Below are positions 1-9,992 of a DNA stretch of 64,000 nucleotides, one piece after another. The position numbers were made by a program, and so were the translations under genes. A model generated the notes under the pieces. That model had not been told where the DNA came from. It ran no database searches and worked only from the letters and a program-made list of their open reading frames with translations. Every line of letters begins with the position of its first letter. Within the stretch, counting starts at the first letter, position 1. Source of the stretch: Tipula vernalis (taxonomy: Eukaryota > Arthropoda > Insecta > Diptera > Tipulidae); the NCBI GenBank assembly GCA_958295665.1, contig OY282560.1, positions 269,305,315 to 269,369,314 of the forward strand, in the 5' to 3' direction.

Positions 1-2250
1 ACGCAAAGTATTGCTGAACCTTTGGAGTTACTACAGATAACCCACTTTCCGGAGTGCTCCGAACTGGCGCCTGAAATGCCGAATGCTTTTACGTGTTCAG
101 ACGTTGTAAGTCGAATAATTAGCAGGAGGAAGTTAGTGTGGGCAAATAACAGCTTTGAGCCATATAAGTCAGCTGGACCTGATGGTATAATTCCTGCGGA
201 TGTTCAGCAAGCCATTGGCTTGGCTCTACCCTGACTGGAAGTTATCTTCAGACGCAGCCCGGAACTTTCACATATTCCTAGGAAATGGAGCGAGATAAGC
301 GTAATATTTTTACCTAAGACAGAGATAGCTCTCATTGCAATCCCAAGGGCCTTAGACCTATAAGCTTGTGCTCTTTTCTATTAAAAATACTAGAAAAACA
401 AATAGAAACTTACATTGGTAACCTTTCTCGAAATAGAAGGAGCCTTTAGCAACGTTAACTCGGTGGAAATAACTCGGGCTTTGTCGAGTCTAGGTGTGGA
501 TGAATCGCTCGTTGGCTGGATAGATCAGATGTTGAGATACAGGATCGTGAAGGCTAAGCTGGGCCGATTCTCTGTATGGGTATACATGGCAATGTAGAGT
601 CTTGTCCTCATGCTTTGGAACTTGGTCATAAATGACCAGTTACTGGACGTGGGGGGGGGGGCAAGGTTTTAGGGTGGTTGCTTATGCGGATGACGTTGCT
701 ATTGGTATCTTTGGTAAGTATTCTTATGCCTTAAAAGAGTACATGCAAAGCGCGCTTGGTCTTCTTTCAAATTGGCCCAATAGTTGTGAACTAAATGTCA
801 ATAGACGTAAAACTGAGGTGGTCCTCTTCTATAGGAAATACAAACTTTCTCAGATTGATTGATCCTCTTACTTTAAATGGTATTAGCTTGATATTTAATG
901 ATAAAGCGAAATACCTAGGTAATATTTTGGACGGCAAACTTAGTTGGAACCCTAATATTTTAGAAATGGTAAAGTAAGCTACTATAGAGCTATACTCCTG
1001 TATGAAAATTAAGAGAACTTCCACCTTGTGTACTAGTGGTGCCCTCAGGAGTACACCCATTTAGGCATTGGAAGTACTTTTTCATCTCATACCGCTAGAT
1101 ATTCTGGGCGCTCAATTGGCCACGAGCATAGCCATAAGGCTTAAATTCATTTCTATGTGGACCTGTAGTAATTATAGGACACTCATCAATTTGGTGTGAC
1201 AGAGATATCGCTAGTACCACCGATTACCTAATTCCATTACCATCTTTTGAGCAAAGGTTTCGGATTGGGGTAAGGTTTACTGATATTCTTTCCAGAGAGG
1301 ACAGGTTAAGTGAAGAGATGTTGAACCCTGTAGTTTTGAACTTCTTCACGGTTGGTTCAAAGAAGGATGGTAGGGTTGGTTGTGTTGTTTTCTGTGAGAA
1401 ACTAAATGTGAACCTCTCATTCCATCTCCCCGACTATTGTAGTATTTTTCAGGCTGAATTAATTGCAATAATTTAGGCCGTAGATTGGTTGAGGTATAAT
1501 GTAGTATATGTAAGGGATATTCGAATTTTTACGGACAATCAGGTCGCTATTAGAACGCTATGAGCTTATTTCCTTACGTCGAAGGTAGCTCTCATCTCTT
1601 AACGAGATGGCAGATCATTTCAACATCCACTTAACGTGGGTGCCAGGGAACTTCAGTGTTGCGGGGAATGAAAAGGCAGATGAACTCGCTCGGCAGGGTA
1701 CAAATTGCCTCACTTTAACAAGTAAGGTAAATGTTGAAATTCTGCTCGCTACATGCAAACTCTTGCTTCAGGGAGAAGCTAGGAGGGCAGCGAACTATAG
1801 ATAGTCCAATAGTACCTCTTGTGTTATATCTATGCAGATTTGGCCAAGACCCGATCAAGCGAGAACTAGACAGCTGTAACACTTCAGCGTCGCCATATTA
1901 GTATGCTCGTGGTAGTTAATACAGGACACTCTCTCATAGGTGAGCATACACAGGGAATAGAAGTCTCCTCTAATGATTACTGTAATAGCTGTGAAGATGT
2001 AGAAGATGAAGAAACTGTACTCCATCTACTCTGTCTTGTCCCCGTCTAGCGTTAAGCGGATGAACATTTTTAGGAACTCCTCTCCTCAGTGACCTGGCGG
2101 AACTTAATGGGATGGACGTCAGGTGTATTGAACGCTTCATTGTAAGCTCTTGATGGTCCAGTAGGTAGAACCGAGAAAATTGTATGTGGTATGGCTAAGG
2201 ACCATTTTTGTGTCTATTCCGGTCCCTTAGGACAGCCACCCTAACATAAC
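1..2250 (+). pseudogene. Decayed non-LTR retrotransposon (LOA/R1-like LINE), RT and RNase H
   Basis: A broken LINE ORF2 read in several plus-strand frames. Near 160-195 the residues SAGPDGI mark the start of a LINE reverse transcriptase. FLEIEGAF lies near 420-445 and the catalytic YADD box near 682-693 (AYADDVAIG). The RNase H domain follows: FTVGSK near 1345, then WVPGNFSVAGNEKADELAR at about 1632-1690. A C-terminal CNSC..HLLC zinc finger lies near 1985-2035. RT followed by RNase H and a terminal CCHC finger fits the R1/LOA/I group; the FLxIEGAF and VVLFYRKYK wording favours LOA-like. Many stops and frameshifts plus a ten-G run near 650 show it is dead. The 5' part lies outside the window. 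Family placement is from motif recognition only. Confidence 0.85.
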
Positions 2251-2726
2251 CTACCCAACCTACATATATGCTGTACATATATACCAACACTCACTGATAT
2301 AGATTATTCAACTGCTCACTAAACACTAATCCAAACCCAACTCAAACCAGCAAATATAAAACATTGGCTAACTGCTCATTATATCTTAATCCAACCCCAA
2401 CTCAACCCGAAAATTGACCCGCATAACTTAGCCTTCAACTCAACCCCAAACTGAATGTTTAATTCAATATTCAAACCAGTACATAACAAATTGGCAAATA
2501 TTTCTATCAACAGGTGTTTAGGGTCAATTCGTATGGCAGGTACCCGACACTCTTGATGCATCTCGAGATACCATGAGACTTCCAGACAGATGGACGGATA
2601 TTTTTTTTTTGTGCTTTTTTAGACTTAGGGACTTTCAAAACGTCGAGAAAAGTGGTTTTGTACCCACCAAATTTTTGGCCATTTTTGACAGGATTTCAAT
2701 TCTTTGGTCTTTTTAGACCGAAGTAA
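2251..2726. other. AT/CA-rich spacer with imperfect short repeats, no gene
   Basis: No coding potential is seen. Between about 2300 and 2460 there are imperfect duplications built on CAACTGCTCA and CCAACCCCAACTCAAC-type wording, possibly the degenerate 3' tail of the upstream LINE. The last four bases before the errantivirus (2727-2730) are its TATA target duplication. Confidence 0.5.
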
Positions 2727-2730
2727 TATA

Positions 2731-3010
2731 AGTTAAGAGTTTTACTCGAAGATTATATAAAAAAAATGAATTTATTTTATTATTTTGTGTTTATCTTTTA
2801 CATTTCAAACTAAAAACTAACTTACTTTCAAAATATGTTAACATTTTATATATAAAAAATTGCTTAATAAGTAAATTATAATATTCTCAAATAACTAGAA
2901 CATGTCTGCGCGTGTTCTTACATGTGTTTTCCTTTTAAGCTGATTTAGCGTCTTTAGGTGATGCGCGTGTTTGCAATTTATGTTGAATTGCAATTCTAGT
3001 TGTGTTAACT
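2731..3010 (-). repeat. 3' LTR of the errantivirus
   Basis: This 280-bp block is repeated at 9701-9988. On the element's own strand it runs AGTTAACACA to CTCTTAACT. It lacks an 8-bp piece (AATTGTTA type) present in the other LTR and differs by about two bases. Confidence 0.96.
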
Positions 3011-3022
3011 CTTCCCCCCTAC
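3011..3022 (-). other. Polypurine tract of the errantivirus
   Basis: On the minus strand the bases TAGGGGGGAAG lie directly against the 3' LTR, the expected place for the plus-strand primer of reverse transcription. Confidence 0.85.
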
Positions 3023-3041
3023 AGGATCCGCGTCCCGTGGG

Positions 3042-4475
3042 TCAAAATTTCAGGCTAATTGGTTGGACTCCATATTGGCTGATGATGACTTCTTCTTGAC
3101 ATGGTTTTGGATTTGACCATTTTTTGCGTTTTGTTCTTAATAAAAGGATGAGTATTATGATGAAGATTATGGATATTATACCGAAGTCTACAAAGGCTGC
3201 TTCCTTATGTTTTGTAAATAATTTTTGTAGTCGATCTACATTATTTAGGTGCAGGTTATGAAGGTATCCTGGGTCGATTTTTACACCTTTATCTGTTATA
3301 TTAGGTTGTAGTACTGTTGGTAGTACTTGTGATTTCCTAATATCTCTGCTGGTGAAGGTTTTATTGTTGATCTTAATCGTTTCATTGTCGTATTGTACTA
3401 GAAAGCTTCCCTCCAGGTGTTTATCCGTGTTGTTGTAAAATATATCTCCTACAAAGTTGCTCAGAAAAATCGTATTGTCGTTTAGAGGGTCGATTATCTG
3501 ATTCTTGTTGAATTGGTAGTTACAATGGGCATCTAATCCCCTTATGAGCTGGTTGATGCAGTGGTCGGCTTTTAATTTTTCCAAACTATCTGTCTCGCAA
3601 AGTATGGTCTCGCGAAATAGTTTGCATTCTCGAAGGATCCCGAACATTTTCGTTTCAGAAGTTCGTTGTATTCCAGGTATATCTGTTTATTGTTCTCAAT
3701 CGTTGATCTTACCATGACGTGATTGTATTCCTGTTTACTTGTTTTCGGTATTGATATAACATATAGTATTGTTGATTCTTTAGCCAGCATCATAGGTTCT
3801 GCGTATTCTATTGCCTCTATATCGTTAGAATATGGAAGGGTTTCGATTTCTGCAACCAGGCGACTGATTTCTTCTTTATCCAATAAATTTGTATTGATTA
3901 TTTTTCCTTTTGCTAATTGCGCGGCTCGAATGATTTCTTTTATCTCCTCTTTGATTATGGTTAGTCGGTTGAATAGTATTTGTTGGATTTTTTCATCTGA
4001 GTTTTCGTGTAAATGATCAACAATTTTGTTGTATTCATTGAGAATCTGCTGTGCTGTGGTCATTAAGACATTGTTGATCTTATATTGTTGATTATTGTTA
4101 TCGATGATTTGATTTTGACTTTTCAATATTTGATCCCAGTCTGTGGCGTCTGGTGATCCTGCAATCCATTTCCATGCGGAGCCGATCCAGTTGATTGATC
4201 GGCGAGATCGTGTTTTTTGACCTTTGAGTTCTGATATTAGCTGCTTGGTTTGGTTCATTTGGTGAATCAGTTGAGGTCAAAGACTGCTTTCTGGGTCAAT
4301 GTTGTCAAGTGAAGTTCTAATTCTGTTGATTATTTCCTCATATTCGGTCAAGTTGATAACATGGATTAATTTAAAATTTCCATTAATGATTCGTCCATTG
4401 CCTTGTTTGAGAGTTATTATTGGTGTGGTATATTTGTAGATGGTAAGTGAGCTTGTCAAGCCCAATATCCAGAAA
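3042..4475 (-). pseudogene. env: Errantivirus env (fusion-type envelope glycoprotein), disrupted
   Basis: About 478 codons between pol and the 3' LTR, the usual env size and place. A hydrophobic start (FWILGL) follows the inferred splice acceptor. A basic furin-like site RSRR lies near 4200, followed by SINWIGSAWKWIAGS, a likely fusion-peptide region. Cysteines at about 3540-3610 (CKLF, CETD, HCINQL) lie in the ectodomain, and a membrane anchor IISIIFIIILILLL near 3125-3180 is followed by a basic tail. It would act on the virion or cell surface as the entry protein. The frame is broken by an in-frame TGA at 4277-4279, with the same frame continuing beyond it, and by a frameshift near 3648-3660. 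It should therefore not make a full protein. Confidence 0.88.
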
Positions 4476-4489
4476 CTGGAAAGAAGAGA
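4476..4489 (-). promoter_or_regulatory. Probable env 3' splice site
   Basis: On the minus strand TCTCTTCTTTCCAG lies at the pol/env boundary, a pyrimidine tract ending in CAG, immediately before the env frame. That frame has no ATG at its start and a stop (TAA) just upstream. Errantiviruses express env from a spliced RNA, so this is the likely acceptor; the donor was not located. Confidence 0.55.
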
Positions 4490-7400
4490 TTATTGCGTTA
4501 AATTTTTTATTTGAGTCTTGTGGACCCTTTTTCCGGAGGTGGTGGTAATTGTAACTCGATTATCTTTGGCCACAGTTTCTTCTTTAAATCTGGGTTTCTC
4601 TTTTCCTTGTATCTGCTTGATTGTAGTGTATATTGTTTCCCCAGGTTTATATTTTCTTGGTTTATTTCTCTTTGCGTTTTCCCTAGAGATGTTAGTTTTT
4701 TGGTTTTTCCTAATTTTTTCTGCCACATCCTCGTTGACTTGATCTTTGAAGTCCACAAGATTTTGGTAATTGATTCTCTGCGTTCTCCCAAAAAATATGT
4801 CGCAAGGTTTATGTTGGATAACCGAATGTATTGAGTTGTTATAGCGATCTACTGCGATGTTAACTAGTTCTTTTATGGTTAATTCCTTATATTCCATTTG
4901 AAGACATCTTATTATCTCGATGATAGTAGAATGCACTCTTTCGAGGGCTCCATTTACCTCACTTCGCTGGGGCGGTGTTAAGTATATTTCTATCCCCAAG
5001 GTTTTTAGATAGTCCATTACGATGGGACTTACGAAACTCCCCTCATTATCCATTACTAATAATCTGGGAATTGTGAAGTAATGCAGAATTTTGATTATTT
5101 TGTCTCTGATGTGAAGAACGGATTTGTTGTTGATGTGGAAAAACTTTGTAAATTTAGAGAATTTATCCATGCATGATATAAATTTTTCATTCTTTATCTC
5201 GATTATATCCATATGGAGTATTTCTGTTGGATATGTTGGAACCGGCGTTTCTTGGAGCTCGACTCGATTTGGGTGTCTGTCATATTTATTTGTATTACAG
5301 ATGCTGCAGGTTTTGGTATATTTTTTTATTAGGCTGGTCATTCGTGGAAAATAGTACCGTTCTAGGATTTGATCCTTGTTCTCAGCGTGATTTCTGTGTG
5401 CTCGATTATGCTCCTCTGTTATAATTTTGAATTTATTTTCCTCGTTGCTGACGTCTTGGACCACTCTTTGTGTTAGACGTAACTTCAATCCCGGGAACTG
5501 TTCTTTGAAAACGTCTTGTAACATTTGGATGTGTTCTTCGGGTATTTTTATTCCATTGATGATGGTTGGATGGAGATTATCCCTTAGGATTTTTGTAAGA
5601 GTGTCCTTATTTATTTCCGGTAGGCTAATGTAATGCCTATGATAAGTAGGATGTGGTTCTTCGTGACAATCAATATATTTGCCTGTCTTGATTATCAGTT
5701 GGTTTCTGAAGACGTTTATAGGTGCTTCGCAGTACTGTATTAGGTCTGTGCTGTCTTCTTCAGCGCTGTGTATCGTGGAGGTTGATGATAGGGTGTTGAC
5801 CTCTAGTTCTAATCTCGATAAGGCATCAGCTACTTTGTTGGTACACCCAGGTTTGTATATGAGTTCATAGTTGTACTCTTCCAATCGGGCCTTCAATCTT
5901 TTTAATTTTGCGTTATTATTTTTAGTACTTAGTGCAAATGTGATCGGCTGATGGTCCGTGAGGATTTTAATTTTTTTCGCTCCGTACAGGTAATTTCGTA
6001 AGTTATCTAATGCCCAAATGATTGTTAGCATCTCTTTTTCATTGACCGCATAGTTCTCTTCGGTCTTGTTTAACGATCTGGATATATATGTGATTGGTCT
6101 GTCCTTTCCGATGTCACCCTGTGATAATACGGCACCAATTGCATAATCTGAGGCGTCGGTAGTAAGTATAAAAGGTTTATCGAAGTCTGGAAAGATTAGT
6201 ATCTCAGTGGATGCTAAAACCTCTTTGATCTGACGGAATGCTTGGAGTTCTTTTCCTGTTAAGATGATTTTCACTTTTTTTGATTGTGTTGCTTTAATTT
6301 GTGCGTTTTCGCCTCTTGTGAGGTTGGTTAAGGGCTTGGCGATTTTCGCGAAGTCTCTAATAAAACGTCGATAATACGATGCGAGTCCAAGGAATGATTT
6401 TAACTCTTTTAAATTATCTGGGCTCTTTAGGTTTCGTATAGCCGCTACCTTCTTTAAATCTGGCCTGATTCCTTGGTTTGTTATGATGTATCCTAGGAAT
6501 TCTGTTTCTATTTTCATGAACTCCGTTTTGTCAAGGTTGACACGTAGGTTAGCTTTTTCAAGTTTCGAGAATACTCTTTTGACATTAATAAGGTGTTCTT
6601 CATCGGTTTTCCCTCCGAATATGATGATGTCGTCAATATATACATAGCAGATGATTCCGATGAATTCTTTCAATACGTCGTCTATCATTCTTTGGAATAT
6701 AGCTGGCGCATTTTTTAGTCCGAAAGGTAGTCTTAAAAATTCATATTTTCCATTCATCGTGGAAAAAGATGTTTTCGGAATATCCTTTTCTATCATCCTG
6801 ATTTGGTGAAATCCTGATGTAAGGTCGATGGTTGTAAAAAACTTTGATTTTCCAAGATTTGCCAATGTGTTTGATATGTCAGGAATTGGATATGTGTCTG
6901 ACACCGTGACGGCGTTTATTCTTTTAAAATCGACGACTATCCTATATTTTTTGATGCCTGATGCATCCAGTTTTTTTTCAACTACCCAAATTGGTGAGTT
7001 GTATGGGCTTTTAGACGGCCTTATGATTCCATCGTTTAGAAATTGGTCTATTTGTTTCTCCACTTCGTGCCTCATGCTGACTGGATAGGGATAGGATTTC
7101 GTGTAGATTGGTTCATCTGTTGTTGTTTTTATTTCCGCTTTTACGTTAGTATCAATTGTTTCAGTATTGTTGACTGGTTTAAATAGTGTTTTGAATTTTG
7201 CCACGATTTCTTTGAGGTTTTGTCTGGCTTCTGAGGATAAGTGACTATCCCGAACTTCGGGATACTAAAAATCGTACTTTCGGAACTTCTGTTGTTTACT
7301 TGAACTGAGTGTTTTTCCTTAAGTGGAATTTTGATATTTGGGGTTATGGTTAAAATGTTATGTTTCCGGTCGATAATTGCTCCAAGTTTTTTTAGAGTGT

Positions 7401-7689
7401 CGTCCCCGATTATTCCGTCGAATGTTTTTAAACCAGGTAATACAAAAAACTCTGTTAATGTGTCAATTCCAATGCATTTGAAAAATTGTCCGGATATTTT
7501 TTTACTGATCTTGATGTCCCCTCCCGCTGATTTTATTTTAAACGGGACATTAGTGGGAATGGATCCTTCAGCTAGTTCAGGTTTGATGAAATTCTTGTTG
7601 GCTCCCGTGTCGATTAAAAATTTGAGGATGTTATTTTTTGCTGTTTTGTACTCTAGGTATGGTATGCTAGAGAGGCTTTCTCCATAAAA
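4490..7689 (-). pseudogene. pol: Errantivirus pol: protease, RT, RNase H, integrase
   Basis: The protease starts at the gag frameshift site, with active-site FLIDTGAN near 7600-7620. RT, RNase H and integrase are one open frame from about 7250 to the stop at 4490. RT has YPYPVS, the VDFKRIN region and YIDD (residues 189-192 counted from 7204). RNase H shows TTDASDYAIGAVL and ILTDHQP. Integrase has an HHCC finger (HNRAHRNH..CSIC) and a DDE core with HMDII, VMDNEGSF and GALERVHS. The protease frame and the RT frame are not the same: they differ by one base, and the change falls at or beside a palindrome at 7246-7264. I infer a one-base loss in this copy, or an assembly error, because relatives have protease and RT in one frame. 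Confidence 0.92.
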
Positions 7690-8948
7690 TTTATCTCTGA
7701 GTTTATTTCCTCAGGTTCGTATTCTAATGTCTCGATATCCGTATTTTCATTAATTAACTGATTATATTCCTCTTCCTCCTGTGTATCCAAATGATAAATT
7801 CTTTGCTGTCTTTGGGGTTCGCCGTAGCTTGGATGTTCTATTTTTGGTTGATGGTTATTTTGATATGCTGGTCTATTCATGTAATTTACGCGTTTAGTTT
7901 GAATTGACTGATCAATTTCCATTGGTGTTGCAGGTTTCGGATAAATTGGCCTAGGTGGTATTTGTTGAATCGGATTTTGATTGTTGTATGATGTTTGGTT
8001 GTTATAATGTTGATTATTGTATACCATGTTTTTCCGTTGCAGTGGTATTAAATTGTGGATTACTCGTGGATTATGTGAATTGGTATACGAAACTTGGTTG
8101 ACCGAGTTATTAATTCGTGGATTTTGTGGGTTGATATACGAAAATTGGTTGATTGGAGCTGTTACCGAGTTATTAACGTTCTTTTTCTGAATCGTCAAAT
8201 TCCTGAAATTCATGTTTTGAATCTCAAGGCAGGACCCATATGCTTCCGGAAGTGTGGTCGGTTTTTGGATGATTAACATTCGTGACAATTCTCCATTTAA
8301 CCCTCTGACAAAAACATCCAAAGCTCGATTCCTGTAGTTTTCGACTAGGACGCTGATGGTTTCTGTCGAATAATCCTCCGTTTTTATCTTATTTACTATC
8401 AATGAGAATTGATGATTCACATTGGCATAAAATTCATCGATTGACATATTTCTTTGTACAAGGTTATTTAATTGATGTTCTAACGTTCGAAGATCTCTCT
8501 TATCTGCGTAGTGGAGCGACAGGCACTTTTTTATAGACGCCCACTCATCATCGAAGATGTTATATGATATTAATGCCGCATCGGCGTTTCCTCTAATCTT
8601 TTGCCGTATGTGTTGCAGTATTGCTCTATAGATTGGTTTAGTGCGTACAATGTTATAATCTCGTAGAATGTTCTCGACATTGTGCACCCAAGAGATATAT
8701 TGAGTTGGATTTCCATCGAACTGTTGTAGTTCCTTCACGCAGTCAGGTAACTTGCTTATGTCCTTAAGCTCTTGTTCGTTTTGTGGGACTGCGAATATTG
8801 TTGTTGCAGCTGGATTTATAGGTTTCTCCAGTATCTCGAGTCTCCGCTCGATTTGTTTGGTGAATTCAATTTGAGCATTTAGGGCTCCGGTTATTTTTGT
8901 CAATGCAGCTTGGATTTGATCTAATTTTTGATCCACTGGTGTCGTCAT
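7653..8948 (-). CDS. gag: Errantivirus Gag polyprotein
   Basis: An intact 431-codon ORF with an ATG start just after the AT-rich leader. Residues from about 60 on (LPDCVKELQQFDGNPTQYIS) match the capsid fold of gypsy Gag, including the helical YADKRDLRTLEHQL region. The C-terminal third is rich in asparagine, glutamine and proline, and no CCHC zinc knuckle is present, which is typical of errantiviruses. It would form the capsid and package the RNA. The protease frame is -1 relative to gag, and the overlap contains a canonical slippery heptamer at 7686-7692. Confidence 0.93.
   Translation of the reverse strand: MTTPVDQKLDQIQAALTKITGALNAQIEFTKQIERRLEILEKPINPAATTIFAVPQNEQELKDISKLPDCVKELQQFDGNPTQYISWVHNVENILRDYNIVRTKPIYRAILQHIRQKIRGNADAALISYNIFDDEWASIKKCLSLHYADKRDLRTLEHQLNNLVQRNMSIDEFYANVNHQFSLIVNKIKTEDYSTETISVLVENYRNRALDVFVRGLNGELSRMLIIQKPTTLPEAYGSCLEIQNMNFRNLTIQKKNVNNSVTAPINQFSYINPQNPRINNSVNQVSYTNSHNPRVIHNLIPLQRKNMVYNNQHYNNQTSYNNQNPIQQIPPRPIYPKPATPMEIDQSIQTKRVNYMNRPAYQNNHQPKIEHPSYGEPQRQQRIYHLDTQEEEEYNQLINENTDIETLEYEPEEINSEINFMEKASLAYHT
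7686..7692 (-). promoter_or_regulatory. -1 ribosomal frameshift slippery site, gag to protease
   Basis: On the minus strand the bases read A AAT TTT in the gag frame, a textbook X XXY YYZ heptamer 12 codons before the gag stop. Slipping back one base leads directly into the frame that carries the protease DTGA motif. The position and both frames were checked by hand; no downstream stem or pseudoknot was modelled. Confidence 0.75.
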
Positions 8949-9683
8949 TATGATGTTTCACTTTTTATTATTATATTTTAAATTTTGTTTATATTAGTAT
9001 CGTTGATTATTATGATCACTTTTATTGTTGTAATTGAAAAAAATGTTTAGTTACTTTTATTATTACTTGTTATTATATTCACTTTTTATTATTGTTTATT
9101 TTGTAATTATTATTATAAAAGTATATTTAGTTACTATTATTATCGTTATTATAATTACTTTTTATTATTAAAATTCTCGTTATTATTATAATTGCTGTTT
9201 CTTAATATTTTTTTTTTATTTTGTTATTAATTTTTACTTACATTAAAATTAAGAGGCTTTTCATGGCCTATTTGTGGATTAGTTTTGCCACAAAGGTCTT
9301 TATAGTGCACAGCCGGTTTTCGTACACTCGGAACCCGCACGTGTGTCTTCTAAATAAATGGATATGCTGTATTTCTCCCGTTTGGCGATGTTGCGTTGAT
9401 ATTTGTAACCAGCCTACTAATGGTACAAACTTTATCACGGTTTATTTAGTTTCACTACTTCAGTGGAACGGCTTTAGCTATGTTCTTATGTGTACAGCCT
9501 TTAAAATTTGTGGTAAAAAAAACGGTTATGTTCTCGTGGGTATAACTTCTGTTTTTAACCAAAAACTGTCGTTCTTTAATTTTAGATATTTTTCAGCAGG
9601 GGTTTGCTGATTTAATGATCTTTTTTATATTTCACTTTTTTGTTACTTGCACTTTATATTATTTTATTAATATTTAACGCCAG
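8949..9683 (-). other. Errantivirus 5' leader, low-complexity
   Basis: About 735 bp of untranslated leader between the primer site and gag. The gag-proximal part (8950-9240) is built from TTATTATTA-like triplet and tetramer runs. A 129-codon plus-strand ORF at 9221-9610 lies antisense here and has no recognisable domain. Confidence 0.7.
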
Positions 9684-9701
9684 GTCCCTGTTTCGGCGCC
9701 A
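9684..9701 (-). other. Primer-binding site (tRNA-Lys-like)
   Basis: On the minus strand TGGCGCCGAAACAGGGAC follows the 5' LTR, its first T shared with the LTR end. It matches 16 of 18 bases of the tRNA-Lys3-type primer site as I know it. Confidence 0.75.
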
Positions 9702-9988
9702 GTTAAGAGTTTTACTCGAAGATTATATAAAAAAAATGAATTTATTTTATTATTTTGTGTTTATCTTTTACATTTCAAACTAAAAACTAACTAACTTTCA
9801 AAATATGTTAAATTGTTAACATTTTATTTATAAAAAATTGCTTAATAAGTAAATTATAATATTCTCAAATAACTAGAACATGTCTGCGCGTGTTCTTACA
9901 TGTGTTTTCCTTTTAAGCTGATTTAGCGTCTTTAGGTGATGCGCGTGTTTGCAATTTATGTTGAATTGCAATTCTAGTTGTGTTAACT
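9701..9988 (-). repeat. 5' LTR of the errantivirus
   Basis: A 288-bp copy of the LTR at 2731-3010, followed at 9989-9992 by the TATA target duplication. As the 5' LTR it should carry the promoter; no TATA box was assigned. Confidence 0.96.
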
Positions 9989-9992
9989 TATA

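Larger units (their letters stand above)
2731..9988 (-). mobile_element. Errantivirus (insect Ty3/gypsy endogenous retrovirus) with gag, pol and env
   Basis: A 7.26-kb LTR retrotransposon on the minus strand. It has two LTRs, a tRNA primer site inside the 5' LTR, a purine tract before the 3' LTR and a perfect 4-bp TATA target duplication at 2727-2730 and 9989-9992. Gene order is gag, protease-RT-RNase H-integrase, then an env gene with a basic cleavage site and a C-terminal membrane segment. LTR ends AGTTAA...TTAACT, a Gag without a CCHC knuckle, the TATA target and env all agree with the gypsy/errantivirus group. The LTRs differ by about two substitutions and one 8-bp indel, so insertion is recent. 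This copy is not intact: there is a frame break between protease and RT, and env carries a stop and a frameshift. Confidence 0.96.

Noticed and set aside
4511..7088. Plus-strand ORFs of 60-107 codons across the errantivirus
   Set aside because: Antisense shadows of pol on the minus strand.
7331..7687. 118-codon plus-strand ORF
   Set aside because: Antisense to the errantivirus protease; the minus strand carries the DTGA motif.
9221..9610. 129-codon plus-strand ORF in the errantivirus leader
   Set aside because: No known domain, antisense to the element, and no homologous position in related elements known to me.
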